From a candidate division SR1 bacterium (GTDB lineage: Bacteria > Patescibacteriota > Gracilibacteria > Absconditabacterales > Absconditicoccaceae), in contig JAPLUT010000004.1 of the NCBI GenBank assembly GCA_026397475.1, positions 55,262-119,261 on the forward strand: a stretch of DNA of 64,000 nucleotides, written 5' to 3'. Below the pieces are notes generated by a model. The model searched no databases. It was not told where the DNA came from and worked only from the letters and a program-made list of their open reading frames with translations. Both the position numbers and the translations under genes were made by a program. Shown here piece after piece: positions 29,629 through 40,000 of the stretch (position 1 is its first letter; the number at the start of each line of letters is the position of its first letter).

Positions 29629-30846
29629 ATGAAAAATCGAAAAACCTTTCTTAAATGAATTTCTAGAAACGTTCTCTTGCTGTGATTGGTGAGTCTACTT
29701 ACGGATTTGAGCTCGCAGATGGTGTTTCCTTTGATACCATTATTTCTTGCAAGCTTAGGTGCAGGTGCGACAGTTATCGGAGTTGTAGAGTGAGCTGCGG
29801 ATAGTACTGCTGCGTTGTTGAAAGTGTTTTCGTGATATCTTTCAGATAAATTTAAAAAAAGAAAAATATTTGTTTTGGTTGGATATGCTTTTTCTACTAT
29901 TACGAAACCCTTATTTGCATTAGCGAAAACATGGCCATCAGTATTGGTTTTCAGAGTTATTGAGAGAATAGGAAAGGGGCTCAGAGATGCGCCGAGAGAT
30001 GCATTAGTTGCTGACTCGACGGCACCAGAATTTATGGGGAAGGCCTATGGTATCCAGAGAGCCATGGATGGGATATGATCAGTATTGTGAGCGGTTCTCG
30101 CATTAGTGTTATTCCCTCTTTTAGGATATCAAAATTTATTCCTCTTTGCTTTTTTTCCATGATTGATCGCAGTGATAGCAATACTGTTCGTCAAAGAAGC
30201 AAAGGACATGAAAAAAGAACAGCATCGAGAACATCTCAAGGTTCAGCCCAAAATAGAGATTCCAACATTAGGCGCTTCTATAAAGCTTTTACCAAATAAT
30301 CTCAAACTATTTATACTAGTTTCAGCGCTTTTCGGTCTAGTAAATTTTGGCTATGCGTTCTTATTGCTTAAAGCAAAAAGTGTAGGAGCGACAGACCACA
30401 GAGCTATTGTTTATTATGTAATATTTTACTGAGTATACACCCTAATATCCACACCGGTTGGAATATTATCTGATCGTTGGTGAAGGAAAACGATGCTCTG
30501 GATCTGATATAGTTTGTTCTTATTAGTGACCTTATGATTAGCATTAGTTTCACAACTTTGACGAGTGATATCCTTTTTTGTTGTTTTCGGACTTGTGTTT
30601 GCTATCGTAGATGGAACTGAAAGAGCTCTAGTTGTTGATCTTGCAGGAAAAAATCAAAAGGGAACGGCATTAGGAATATTTCATACTGCTATATGAATTG
30701 TCGCACTTCCGGGATGATATATCCTTTGAATGCTTTGGGACAAATTTAATCCAGAAGCAACTTTTTTGTTTGCATTTGCAGTTGGTATTATCATTATGGT
30801 TTTGTTTAAATTCGTGAATATCAATAAACAAGAAAATATGATTTAA
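29629..30846 (+). CDS. Major facilitator superfamily transporter
   Basis: 405 residues with about 12 hydrophobic segments. MFS loop motifs are visible: the 2-3 loop GYLSDKFKKRK, RIGKGLRDAPRDALVAD between helices 4 and 5, and GILSDRWGRKTML in the second half. The RxGKGxRxxPRDAL signature is characteristic of a bacterial MFS subgroup of unknown substrate. Many transmembrane Gly are TGA. It follows the PHP gene by 15 nt. Confidence 0.88.
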
Positions 30847-30877
30847 TTATGTATTTTAAATTCTTAATTTATGTGTT

Positions 30878-31210
30878 ATGATGATTATTGAAATTGTTTG
30901 AATGCCATCCCCAGAAACGCTTCTCTTGGAAAAGACAATCGAGAAGGCGATTAAAAAGCTAGAGCTGGAATGTAAAATTATAAAAATAAACGATGCAAAA
31001 AAAATTAAGGAATATAATATCATAACACTACCTGCTTTGGTGATAGATGATCATATTATATTCACTGGAAGAATCCCAGCTGCCAAAGAGATTCTAGATA
31101 TTTTGCATGCTCGAAAATCAGCAGCTCATGGATGCTGTGGATGAGGATGTTGTGATGAAGAAGATGAAGATGCGGGTGAATGTTGTGGGGGATGATGCTG
31201 TAATTCGTAA
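30878..31210 (+). CDS. Thioredoxin-like protein without CxxC, with Cys-rich tail
   Basis: 110 residues. Residues 1-80 fit the small archaeal-type thioredoxin (MTH895-like) fold: IEIVGMPSPET at the active-site turn, then ITLPALVIDDHIIFTGRIPAAKEIL, with the cis-Pro loop. The active site has no Cys: the usual GCPNC is GMPSP. Instead the C-terminus has two CCGGGCC blocks joined by an acidic stretch (DEEDEDAGE), resembling a metal-binding or redox tail. One Gly in each block is TGA. ATG 30878 or 30881 can be used. The stop codon lies at the edge of a REP-like hairpin. Confidence 0.72.
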
Positions 31211-31235
31211 GGAACGGTTTCAAACCGTTCTCTAC
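31207..31235. repeat. REP-like palindrome, second copy
   Basis: GGAACGGTTT-C-AAACCGTTC flanked by GTAA and TCTAC; related to the palindrome in the transposase at 3546 with changes on both arms. It may also end transcription of the thioredoxin-like gene. A smaller hairpin (GCGATTA/TAATCGC) follows at 31253. Confidence 0.65.
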
Positions 31236-31283
31236 AAAAAAATAAAAAAAAAGCGATTATTAATCGCCCCTACTACTTGATTA

Positions 31284-32864
31284 CTATAATTTTTTCTCTT
31301 CTTCTTTTTTCTGATAGATAATTTTTGGATCTAAATTCACCGGGAAGTCTTCCATATCAAAAACTACCTTAAACGGAGAGTTTGCATTGTTTACCTCAGA
31401 ATTAATTTCACTAAATTCTTCATTACCAAAGATAGCTTGAATTTTTTTAAATCAATTTACAAGAATAGGTGCTGAAAAAAGTGCTATATTTTTTACGATG
31501 TAGAGCAAAAATTGTAAGTCCGCAATCGCGTCATCTTTAGTCATTTCATTCTTATACTTAATCCAAGGTTCGGCATGAGTGATATACTCATTAGCTCTTT
31601 GTACGAGTTGATACCAGTCATCAAGGTATCATTTAATATCAGCTTTTTTTAGGTAAGCTTCTTCTATTTTTGATCCATCCCAGCCATCTTCAAAGTACTG
31701 GACAAGTTTGCTATTATTATTTTCTTTAAATACTTCTCGCTTTTTTTTATTAATTTTTCACGCAGTGATTCAATATTTTTTACATAAGCTGGTTACTCTA
31801 TTGACCAAATTTCCTCGTCAACCAATCAGCATGCTTTCGTATAAATTTCCTAATCTTTCTACAGAGAAATCTCAATCAGCGCCGATAGGTACATCGTATA
31901 ATAAATTGAAAATAAGGGCATCTCTATCATAGTCATCAACTACTTTTACAGGATCGATAACATTTCCAAGCGACTTGCTCATCTTCTGCCCATCCACGGT
32001 AAAAAATCCGGTAACGAATTCCGTGTCAGGTAATCTATATTCAACACTCATCAGCATTGCTGGCCAAAATATCGAGTGAAACCTAGCAATGTCTTTTCAT
32101 AAGATGTGTACAATCTGTGTGTTGTTATCTCGGAATCATGATTCTCTAGAAACCGTAACATAATTAAACAAGGCATCATATCGGACATAACTTACTTGTT
32201 GTAGATCGAAGGGAAGCGGAATTCAAAATTTATTTGTTTCTCTAGAGACAGAAAAATCTTCCAGTCCGCCATTTACAAATGATTTCATCTCATTAAATCT
32301 ATATTCAGGAAGAAGAAATTCAGGACATTTTTTATAAAAGTTCTCTATTTTTGCCTGGTAATTTTTGAGCTTAAAAAATCGATTCTTTTCTGTAATTACA
32401 TCAGGTTTTGTAAGGTGATCAGGACAAACAAGTGCTCAATTTTTTTCAATCAAATCTTTTTCTGTCTTAAATCCTTCGCATCCCACACAGTAATATCATT
32501 TATATTCTCATTCGTAAATATCTCACTTGTCATAAGACTTCTGGAGCATCTCTTGGACGAGATGTTTGTGATTTTCTTGTGTCGTTCTGATAAAATCCGT
32601 GTAAGAAATCTGTAAATGTTTCCAAACTCATTCTCGTTTTTGGCCCATTTCATTTAAATATTCCATAATGTCTTTTCATTCAGCTTGTGCTTGTTGGACT
32701 ATCTTCTGGCTATTCTCATCATTTCCCGTAGAAAATTTTACTTCATATCCGAGCAATCTCTTGTATCTCGCAAAAAAATCTGCAATAAATGAGCTATATG
32801 CATGTCAGATGTGGGGATATCCATTAGGATAATAAATCGGGGTAGTGATTAAGAATTTCTTCAT
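31284..32864 (-). CDS. metG: Methionyl-tRNA synthetase
   Basis: 526 residues. The HIGH box is in PNGYPHIGHAYS near residue 15, the catalytic loop is DGQKMSKSLGN, and the preceding EFVTGFFTV segment is typical. The C-terminus ends KKEEEKKL without the dimerisation OB domain, as in many short MetRS. It charges initiator and elongator tRNA-Met. It converges with the thioredoxin-like gene. Confidence 0.93.
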
Positions 32865-32978
32865 AACAAAGACTTTAGGGATAAATATGATCTTTTAGCT
32901 AGAGCTAGCTTATATAAAAGCGAATTTGTTTCAAGGGTTAAGAATAAATGACTTATTGTGTGGCTATTGTATATAAGG

Positions 32979-33006
32979 TTGACAAATAGATATAAAATGT
33001 TATATA
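32979..33006 (+). promoter_or_regulatory. Promoter of the mTERF-like gene, TTGACA-N16-TATATA
   Basis: TTGACA at 32979, 16 nt, TATATA at 33001, 35 nt before ATG 33041. It shows that a gene using TGA codons has the same promoter type as the TGA-free cassettes. Confidence 0.7.
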
Positions 33007-33040
33007 CTAACATATCAGGCTATTAGTTTTATGGACACAT

Positions 33041-34300
33041 ATGAAATTACCTCCTAACCCATCTTCTCAGCTCAAATTATTTTCTTCACACCACACAAAA
33101 ACACCGATGGAGATAATTTCTCAGTTAGAAAGAATTCATTACAGATACAAAAGATATAGCGAACTCTCTGCACTTCAAATTGCTGAAATTTTAGAAACAT
33201 TTAAAAAAGTTCAGGCAGTTGATCAAAACAAGTTTCATCATAATCTTAATGCACTCAAAAGTTTTAATAAAGTAAAGGAAACTAAGTGGGGGATTGCAGA
33301 ATATCTCTACATAAGTCTCAAAAGATCTACGGGAAAGAAAAATATATCTTTAGTTCGCCCGGATTCGTTTCCTAAAATTCAAAATAATATAGATTTGCTA
33401 CAAAATCTTTGATTTTCTCCTGAAGAATTAAACTATTATCTCTTTAAGAGTATGCAACTAGTAAAGGATGCTTACTTGGGGTATTCACCATCAAGAAATA
33501 AAAACCATATTGATTGGTTAAAAAATGATCTTGCTTTGTCAAACGAGCAAACAAGGATTTTTATACACCAAATACCTGATTTCTTCTACTGTCCTCTAGA
33601 AAAGTATCAAGAAAAAATATCTTGTTTGCAAAAATTATGATGCGGAAAGGAGGATATTATAAAAATCATTAGTTCATTTCCTTACTGTTTAAGATACTCG
33701 GAAAGTAAGCTTACAAAAACCTTTCAAAAGCTTTCTGAAGTTATATTGACCAACTCCAAAAAAGTGCTTTTAGACTATCCTCATCTTTTTTATTTTAATA
33801 CAAATTCAGAATTTTTCCAGAGACTCGTTGTGTGACTTTCTAAATGAAACAAGAGGTATCAAGCCATTATTGAGAGAATAGCAGGGGGTTTTTCTTATAG
33901 AGGCATTGGTAAAAATCATTCTCCTACAGCCCTTTCTATCGATACATATCTCCAGGGGTTACACACAGAAGAATATAAAAGATATTTTTCATTTAACCCT
34001 GAAGAATCAAAAAAAGCATTCACAAAATATAAAGAATATGTTTTTGCTGAATGTTTGAAATATCTATCTCTAGGAGAACAGCAGTCTATTATGAAAATAC
34101 ATACCAAGACACAGAAGGAAGTTAAACTTTCTAAACAAGAGTCCCTCGCATTCGAATATATCAAAAGCAAAATAGAAAAAAAGAATCAGCAATGCTACAA
34201 TGATCTTTTAAAACTTTTTAATTACAAAGAAAATATAAAAAAAATAGAAAATGAAGACCTCAGTCCGGATATGGAAAATAGTGATGATATTTCATTTTAG
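33041..34300 (+). CDS. mTERF-like helical-repeat protein
   Basis: 419 residues, soluble. The central part shows repeats of about 33-35 residues with the mTERF pattern Px(2)LxYS...L...LxxLGxxxxxI: IPDFFYCPLEKYQ, LQKLGCGKEDIIKIISSFP (Pro 213), CLRYSESKLTKTFQKL, then DYPHLFYFN, and an earlier LQNLGFSPEEL near 121. mTERF proteins bind nucleic acid in eukaryotic organelles; bacterial examples are not familiar to me. The C-terminal 80 residues are charged and may bind nucleic acid. Several TGA codons show it is a resident gene. The assignment rests on motif spacing alone. Confidence 0.6.
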
Positions 34301-34921
34301 TTAGATTTTTGTACACACCAAAATATATCCTATTGTTACACCCTCTTCACGAATAGGTAGGACGTAAAGTTCAAAAAAATTCTTTTTAAGTATTTTTTCT
34401 AAATCTTGTATCCTATGATTAAAAAATTTAATTCTAAACTGATCCTTATCTTTTTTCCAAATGAATTCACGTCTTTGGATGAAGTGTCCGATGATGAATA
34501 CTCATCATGTTTTTAATATTCTATAGGTTTCTCCAAACAAATGATCCACATCTTCGATGTGCTCAAGTACAAAAAAACTTGTTGCTAAATCAAAAGATTC
34601 ATCAGCGAAGGGGAGGGTGTCTTCTAAGTCACAAACCACCTTTTCTACATTTTTTCCGGGATGTTTTTTTAATAATTTATCAGCAATATCACAAGCAACA
34701 TATTTTTCTGCTTTCAGTGGCGCAAGAAATTTATACATTCTTCCATCACCCGCACCAAGATCAATAATATGTAAATTTTCTTTATTTCTCGGCAAAAATT
34801 TAACAAAAACACCTTTTTCAAAACTATCAAGGTGTTTGTGATATGTCTGGTACTGATCAGCTATAGTATTATATCCAAGCTCAGGACCGTGGATGAGAAT
34901 ATGTTTTTGGTTGTAGGACAT
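34301..34921 (-). CDS. Class I SAM-dependent methyltransferase
   Basis: 206 residues. Motif I is IIDLGAGDGRMYKFL, motif II-like KYVACDIAD, and VVCDLEDTLPFADESFDLATSFFVLEHI matches the Methyltransf_11 post-I/IV-V region; a C-terminal TGGVFIIGH follows with TGA as one Gly. The substrate is unknown. ATG 34921 is preferred to an upstream GTG. It meets the mTERF-like gene with stops adjacent (0 nt) and no terminator between. Confidence 0.82.
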
Positions 34922-34974
34922 GAAAGAAAATTTAGAATTTTCCACCTTCGTGGATAAAAGAATGTAGAATTTAG

Positions 34975-35010
34975 GCTTCGAGCGAAGCGAAGTCCCGCTT
35001 TAGCGGGATA
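34975..35010. repeat. Palindromic intergenic repeat, copy 2 (inverted)
   Basis: CTTCGAGCGAAGCGAAGTCC then CGC-TTTA-GCGGGAT, the reverse of the 13459 copy. Confidence 0.65.
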
Positions 35011-35047
35011 GAAACAAAAAAGTGAATTTATAATTTTAAATTTGGGA

Positions 35048-35356
35048 TTATGTGGTTTCTTTTTTTACTCGTTGTTCGTAGCCACTATTCGCCTCTATAT
35101 TTAGTTTTATAATGCAGGGTAAGTCGTAGGAATGATTTTGAATGATTTCTTTCTGTATCTTCTTTCGATGTTTATTTTGTGTTTTATACAAAGCAACAAT
35201 TTCTTTTGTAGATTCTTTCTTGCCTTTTCGATAGTACATACTCTCAATGGGGAAGAAATTTGCGCAAGCGATAAGATGCTTATCTAAAAGCATATTCGCC
35301 ATTTGTTTCGCTTCTTTTTTGTTCGGATATGTACTATATATAATAATATACGTCAT
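35048..35356 (-). CDS. cutA: CutA divalent-cation tolerance family protein
   Basis: 102 residues, the family size. The fold signature fits: YIIIYSTYPNKKEAKQMA, LIACANFFPIESMY (CxN), EIVALYKTQ, and YDLPCIIKLNI near the C-terminus. CutA is a trimer with a ferredoxin-like fold linked to copper/metal tolerance; its exact function is not settled. Possibly cotranscribed with the methyltransferase gene downstream, though a palindromic repeat lies between them. Confidence 0.9.
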   Translation of the reverse strand: MTYIIIYSTYPNKKEAKQMANMLLDKHLIACANFFPIESMYYRKGKKESTKEIVALYKTQNKHRKKIQKEIIQNHSYDLPCIIKLNIEANSGYEQRVKKETT

Positions 35357-35389
35357 AAACTTCTAATTAGAAACTAAATTTCTTTTTTG

Positions 35390-35511
35390 TTTTGTCTCCT
35401 TTTGCAAAGGGAGAAGCCGAAGGCAGAGGGATTTGTAAACTAAATTTCTTTTTAAATCCTCCATCCGCAAAATGCGGATACCTCCTCCTTTGAAATAAAG
35501 GAGGACAAAAT
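35390..35511. repeat. MITE-like element, copy 2
   Basis: The ends TTTTGTCTCCTTTT and AAAGGAGGACAAAAT are inverted, with the same internal CATCCGCAAAATGCGGATACC hairpin as copy 1 at 19365. It ends 3 nt before the stop codon of the next gene on the minus strand. Confidence 0.75.
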
Positions 35512-35514
35512 GCT

Positions 35515-35919
35515 TTAAAAGAAAGTCTTATTTGTTTCTTCACTACTTTTTTCTTTCGCTCTATCCAAAAACGGTTGCATCTTTTCTTCTATATCTGGAC
35601 TTGGAGTATGGAGATATTTGCTGAGTTCTGTGGTCTTTTCTGCTGCCTTCTTCAAGTGCACGTAATATTTGCTCAGTTCAGAAACAACATCCGAGAGATC
35701 ATCATTTTTTTCTAATAGTTCCATAGTTTTCTGTTTCAGAAGCGCATTTTGCTGAACGTATTCATCAAGTTCATGGCTAAGATATTCAACTTCTTTTGCT
35801 GCATCTTTGAGGTTAGACCTTAGCTGATTGACAGTATCTTTATGTTGATATCTGAGATAGAATACAAAATATCCTATCAATCCACCAGCAAGTGCCGCTA
35901 AAATAATATATCAAGGCAT
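35515..35919 (-). CDS. Membrane-anchored coiled-coil protein
   Basis: 134 residues. One N-terminal membrane helix (YIILAALAGGLIGYFVFYL) is followed by a long Lys/Glu/Leu-rich coiled coil (roughly residues 30-110) and a polar tail. The layout resembles YhcB/ZapG-type anchored coiled-coil proteins of the division or envelope machinery, but no sequence signature confirms that. The first Gly after MP is TGA, and ATG 35919 is needed to include the helix. Confidence 0.6.
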
Positions 35920-35992
35920 CACGTAAATTATGAATTAAAAATTACAAATTAGTTAGAATATAGTATTTAAGAGGAGAAAATCAAACAAAAAA

Positions 35993-36017
35993 AACTCCTC
36001 CGCTTAGCGGAGGAGTT
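35993..36017 (-). terminator. Terminator of hup
   Basis: AACTCCTCCGC and GCGGAGGAGTT form a perfect 11-bp stem with a TTA loop and a minus-strand T-run. Confidence 0.92.
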
Positions 36018-36041
36018 CCCTTTAGGTATTCTGTTTTTCAA

Positions 36042-36323
36042 TTAAGATTTTTTAACAGCACCTTTGAATTCAGAACCAGCTTTGAAAGTAACTACTTTCA
36101 TAGCAGGAATCTTGATTTTTTGACTTGGATTTTGTGGATTAACACCTTCTCTAGCTTTTCTTTTAGAAGCTCTGAAAGTTCCGAATCCTTGGATTCTTAC
36201 TTCTCCAGATTTTTTAACTCCACCGATAACAGTTTCGATGAATGAGTTTACTAATTCAGAAGCTAATTTCTTAGAAACACCTAATTGTTCTGCTAGGCTA
36301 GCAATAAGAGCTGTCTTTGTCAT
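36042..36323 (-). CDS. hup: HU family DNA-binding protein
   Basis: 93 residues, full family length. The helical N-terminus (SLAEQLGVSKKLASELVNSF), GFGTFRASKRKAREGVNPQ, and the arm PSQKIKIPAMKVVTFKAGSEFK match HU/IHF. It bends and compacts DNA. None of its about nine Gly codons is TGA, showing that a native, highly expressed gene can also avoid TGA. Single gene with a strong terminator. Confidence 0.95.
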   Translation of the reverse strand: MTKTALIASLAEQLGVSKKLASELVNSFIETVIGGVKKSGEVRIQGFGTFRASKRKAREGVNPQNPSQKIKIPAMKVVTFKAGSEFKGAVKKS

Positions 36324-36544
36324 TTGTACAAATAATTACATAATAAAAGGTACTGTGTACATCAATGATATTAGCATACAGGGACTGTATTTCAAGAGAT
36401 TTTTGATTAAAAACACCAGATTATTGTGTGCATAGATATAGCAGACAAGAACTACCATTACTCGTTTTTTTATGGTATCCATAGATGAATTAAGGTTGAC
36501 ATTTTTATAATTAGATACAGCAAAAAACTACTTATTAAAAGTAA

Positions 36545-36565
36545 AGCCCTGCGGTATGCAGGGCT
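36545..36565 (-). terminator. Hairpin downstream of the ECF sigma gene
   Basis: AGCCCTGC and GCAGGGCT pair around GGTAT, 60 nt after the stop on the minus strand, followed there by TTTACTTTTAA. Confidence 0.6.
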
Positions 36566-36627
36566 AGAAAACGGTGTCAGCTATATATAGTATAAAGTTT
36601 ATACGTCTGATATTTTTTATTATCTAG

Positions 36628-37191
36628 CTATGAATTATTTTCAAGAAGTTTTTTTAATTGTTTGATCGCTCTAGAAAGTCTTTGTCTAATCATATCGTTT
36701 GATGATCATGTTATTGAGACAATTTCTTCATTTGTTTTTTCTTCTATAAATTTGAAGTAGATAATTTCTTTGCTTATATCATCAAGTTTTTTCATAGCAC
36801 TTTCTATCTGTTCAAACTTAAAATCATTTTCCAAAAGTTTAGTAATATCACTGTCATCCATCAATGTATCTTCGAATGCTTCACCCTCATCATTTGTTTT
36901 CAATTCCGTGAATGGCATATCAGAATTTTTTTTGAAAAAATCCTTTATAGTATTTTTAAATATGGTTCGGAAATATGCAGTAAAGGATTGATCCTCCTTA
37001 TATGACTTAACTCCTTCCCAAAATTTTACATAAAAATCTGAAATAATATCTTCGGCATCTTGTTTACTGATAAAGTAGTTCGCGTTGATATAACGGAAAA
37101 ACATATCAACCGTTTGAAGATAGAACTGGTTGAAGGCGTTTTGGTCTTGTTGTTTTAGATTTTTTATATGCTCTGTATCAAGTGTAATCAC
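36628..37191 (-). CDS. ECF-type RNA polymerase sigma factor
   Basis: 187 residues. Region 2 is visible as AFNQFYLQTVDMFFRYIN...DAEDIISDFYVKFWE (ECF sigma2), then a linker, and region 4 as IESAMKKLDDISKEIIYFKFIEEKTNEEIVSIT and SSNDMIRQRLSRAIKQLKKLL (helix-turn-helix). There is no in-frame ATG, and GTG 37191 gives the expected N-terminus. No anti-sigma gene is adjacent. It could direct the genes with atypical promoters, but no target is visible. Confidence 0.82.
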
Positions 37192-37241
37192 TCTAACTTC
37201 ATAACGAAGTAAAAAGTAGTTTTGATAGTAAACAATACGAT

Positions 37242-37571
37242 TTACATTGTTTTTTCTAATATGATCTCATGGTCTTCTTTGTCTTTGAATGCTTCGGATG
37301 ATATTCCTCCTATGCAAGTAAATACTTCTTTGAATGTACCATCATCATTTCTATCCAAAGAAAGCATAGGCAAAGATATTTTATCTATTTGGATATATTT
37401 GTTTCAAGAAATGATATTGCACTTACATACTGCACAAGCGCCTATTCCACAAGAAGTAGGAATTTCTATTCCATTTGTTTTTGCGATTTGAACAATACTT
37501 TGATTGTCTTCAGCTGGGAATGTTCCTATTATCGTCCCATCAGTATTTTGAAGTTTGATAGTTACTGTCAT
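37242..37571 (-). CDS. 2Fe-2S ferredoxin
   Basis: 109 residues. The plant-type cluster motif is present: PTSCGIGACAVCKC (Cx4Cx2C) and a fourth Cys in FTCIGG about 45 residues later, longer than the usual 29-35. An IVQIAKTNGIEIP helix precedes the cluster, as in the family. It should carry single electrons; the acceptor is unknown, though the H-cluster protein at 9220 is one hypothetical partner. It starts 22 nt downstream of the S41 protease and 50 nt upstream of the sigma factor, all on one strand. Confidence 0.85.
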
Positions 37572-37592
37572 GACATAAAATATAATTTAAAA

Positions 37593-38873
37593 CTATTTTT
37601 TGATCATACCATCGAGAACTTGTTTTGCTTTTTCCAGTTGATTATCAATTGCGCCACTTAAGTATTTGCTGGAATCAAAGTCTATAAGCACATCAGGAGC
37701 TGCTCAGGTAATGTCTATGTTCTCTCAGTTTGGAGTATATCGTTTTCCTACCGTATATTTAAGCGAAGCGCCATCACTAAATTCATCGATAGTTTGGATA
37801 GATCATTTCCCAAATGTCTGTGTTCCAACCAATTGTGCTCCTATGTCTTCTCTCAGTGCTAATGCAATTATTTCTCATGCAGAAGCAGTTAATCCATCTA
37901 CAAGTACTACCATGGGGAGATTCTGATAGTCAGTATATCATTCTGAAAGTAATTTTTCATCTTCAAACGTAGTATATTTTGTGCTTACTACGAGTTTTCC
38001 TTTAGGGATGAAATGTGATGAAATCTGTACTGCGACAGGAAGAAGTCCTCCTCAATTTCATCTCAAATCAATGATGATTCATTGAATCTGTTGTGATTTA
38101 AAATCATTTAATGTTTTCTTTAAAAGATTTTCGGTTTCTTCTCCTATGATAGAGATATTGATATATCATATCGATTTTTTATTAGCTCAATCAATAATTT
38201 TTCCATTGACGGAAGGAATGACTAATTTATCTCTCGTAATTTCTTTTTCCAAGATATCTTTTTTCCCATCTTTAGAAATTCTCTCTATGGTAAGCTTTAC
38301 CTTGGTTCATTTGGGTCATCTGATTTGACTAACCGCTTCGTTGGCATCTATGCTTTTAGTAAATCAACTATTTATCATCACAACTCTATCTAACATTCTG
38401 AGTCATGCGTTAAATGCTGGTGATCACTTAATGATTTCATCTATTTGTATGTAATAATCTTTTTTACTAATAACCGCACCTATTCCTTCAAAATCTGATG
38501 AGCCCTTGAGTTCTTCTTGAAATCAAGAATTTTGCTCGCTATCCATATATATAGTATATGGATCATCAATAGCGTTTACATATGCTTTGAGTGCACTGCT
38601 CAGCATTTTTCATGTATTAAGTTTATCTATATTATAATAAGAGGATTCAAGTACACTATATACCGTATCAAAACGTTCATATTTTTTGCTGCCCAATCAG
38701 AGGTCTTCAGCATGTATGACATTTTTTATCGATGAAATAAGCCCATCAAAATTAAGTCTTCATTTCTGGATAAGTGGCTGCTGTAATGCATTCCACTCAT
38801 GCCCAATCTGCAAAATAAATCAGCCGAAAAATGCTCCTAATATAAATAAGATAATCAATCTACTTTTTTTCAT
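37593..38873 (-). CDS. S41 family C-terminal processing peptidase
   Basis: 426 residues: an N-terminal membrane anchor (RLIILFILGAFFGGFIL), a PDZ domain (FEGIGAVISKKD, SPAFNAGLRMLDRVVMI), and the S41 catalytic domain with GIIIDLRGNGGG, the nucleophile Ser in GLTASAGEIIALAL and the Lys in TFGKGSIQT. A CGA in KYTVGK-x-YTP stands where relatives often have Trp. It cuts C-terminal ends of exported proteins outside the membrane. About 20 Gly are TGA. Confidence 0.92.
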
Positions 38874-38905
38874 GCTATAGTAATAGTATAAGGATTAAAT
38901 TTAAA

Positions 38906-39253
38906 TTATGCGTTAGTAACGTTTTCATAGACTTCAAATATAGAATTATCTTTTACAAATACAACATCAAGTACGTACTCTTTGCCTGTAGGATGAGTAA
39001 GTAAATAAAAGTTGATAGTATGCTTTACATGTCCAAGTTTTTTGAGAGTAAGGTAGCCTTGGAGATCGTCCATAGAATCAATCACCTTTACCTCGACGAA
39101 GGTCAGTATATTATGCTTTTGGAAAATCAGGTCAAGCTCTCATCACTGGATTGTATATTTTCTCTCTATAAGTGTATGTCAGTGATTTTGGTAGTATTGT
39201 GCTACAAGTTCTTCTCATTCATCTCCTTTTTCTTTTTTGTACTTCGTGTTCAT
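38906..39253 (-). CDS. YraN/UPF0102 family endonuclease-like protein
   Basis: 115 residues, the family size. GDEGEELVAQYYQNHG and the nuclease-like core GGELDLIFQKHNILTFVEVKV match UPF0102 (E...GEiDLI...vFVEVK). These are predicted Holliday-junction-resolvase-fold proteins without a settled role. Two adjacent Gly are TGA TGA. The start lies 22 nt downstream of the sod stop on the same strand, so both are likely cotranscribed. Confidence 0.85.
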
Positions 39254-39275
39254 GTTCTTCTTGGTAAAATAAATT

Positions 39276-39857
39276 TTACTGAGCAAATATTTCATTTACC
39301 TTATCTCGATTGATGCATTTCCAGATGTTCGTAACGTATTCAACCCTACGATTTTGATATTTTAAATAATATGCATGTTCTCGTACATCTATAGTAAGCA
39401 AAGCTTTTTTGTCCATAGTCAAAGGACATCATGCATTGCTAGTATTTAGTATTTCTAAGGTTCAATCAACATGTTGTACCAACCAAGTTCGTCCTGATCA
39501 AAAATTTCCTACAGCACTTGCAATCATTGCTTCTTGAAATTTTTCAAAACTTTCTCGTGTAGCAACAATTGCATCTAATATTTTACCTGTAGCTAGAGTG
39601 TTTTCTTTTGGTGCTTGAAGTTGATTTCGATAGAAGGTATGATTCCATATCTGTGCTGCATTATTGAATATGGGTCAGTTGCTAGTTTTAATAATGTTCT
39701 CTAGAGATTCTTTTTCATACACAGTACCTGCAATAAGCTCGTTGAGCTTGTTTACATATCATTGATGGTGTTTTCCATAATGAAGTTCGATGGTTTGTGT
39801 GTCAATAATTGGTTCTAATGCACTTACTTCGTAAGGAAGTTTTTCTAATGTTATCAT
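39276..39857 (-). CDS. Fe/Mn superoxide dismutase
   Basis: 193 residues. Metal ligands fit the family: [15 protein letters not shown] (His), WNHTFYW (His), and a late DVWEHAYY (Asp and His). In this gene four CGA codons stand at invariant or near-invariant Trp positions (FYW, GSGWTW, DVWEH, NW near the end), while CGT remains Arg, which makes it one of the best tests for CGA as Trp. With CGA read as Arg the active site would be destroyed. It detoxifies superoxide in the cytoplasm. Fe or Mn use cannot be told. Confidence 0.93.
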
Positions 39858-40000
39858 GATACTATCATACAAAATAAAATTTTTGTTCCACAAGCGATTG
39901 TACAGGTTGGGGAAATGTTTTCAATAGATTTATCTTTTTGATAAATTCCATTATGCAAAACGGTGGAAAAAAGAAATGGATTATATATAGTAGTATAACG

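Noticed and set aside
37222..37926. Plus-strand frames across the ferredoxin and S41 genes
   Set aside because: Antisense shadows of well-supported minus-strand genes.
39276..39857. Superoxide dismutase with lost active-site Trp
   Set aside because: All the odd residues are CGA codons; reading CGA as Trp restores the conserved residues, so no defect is claimed.
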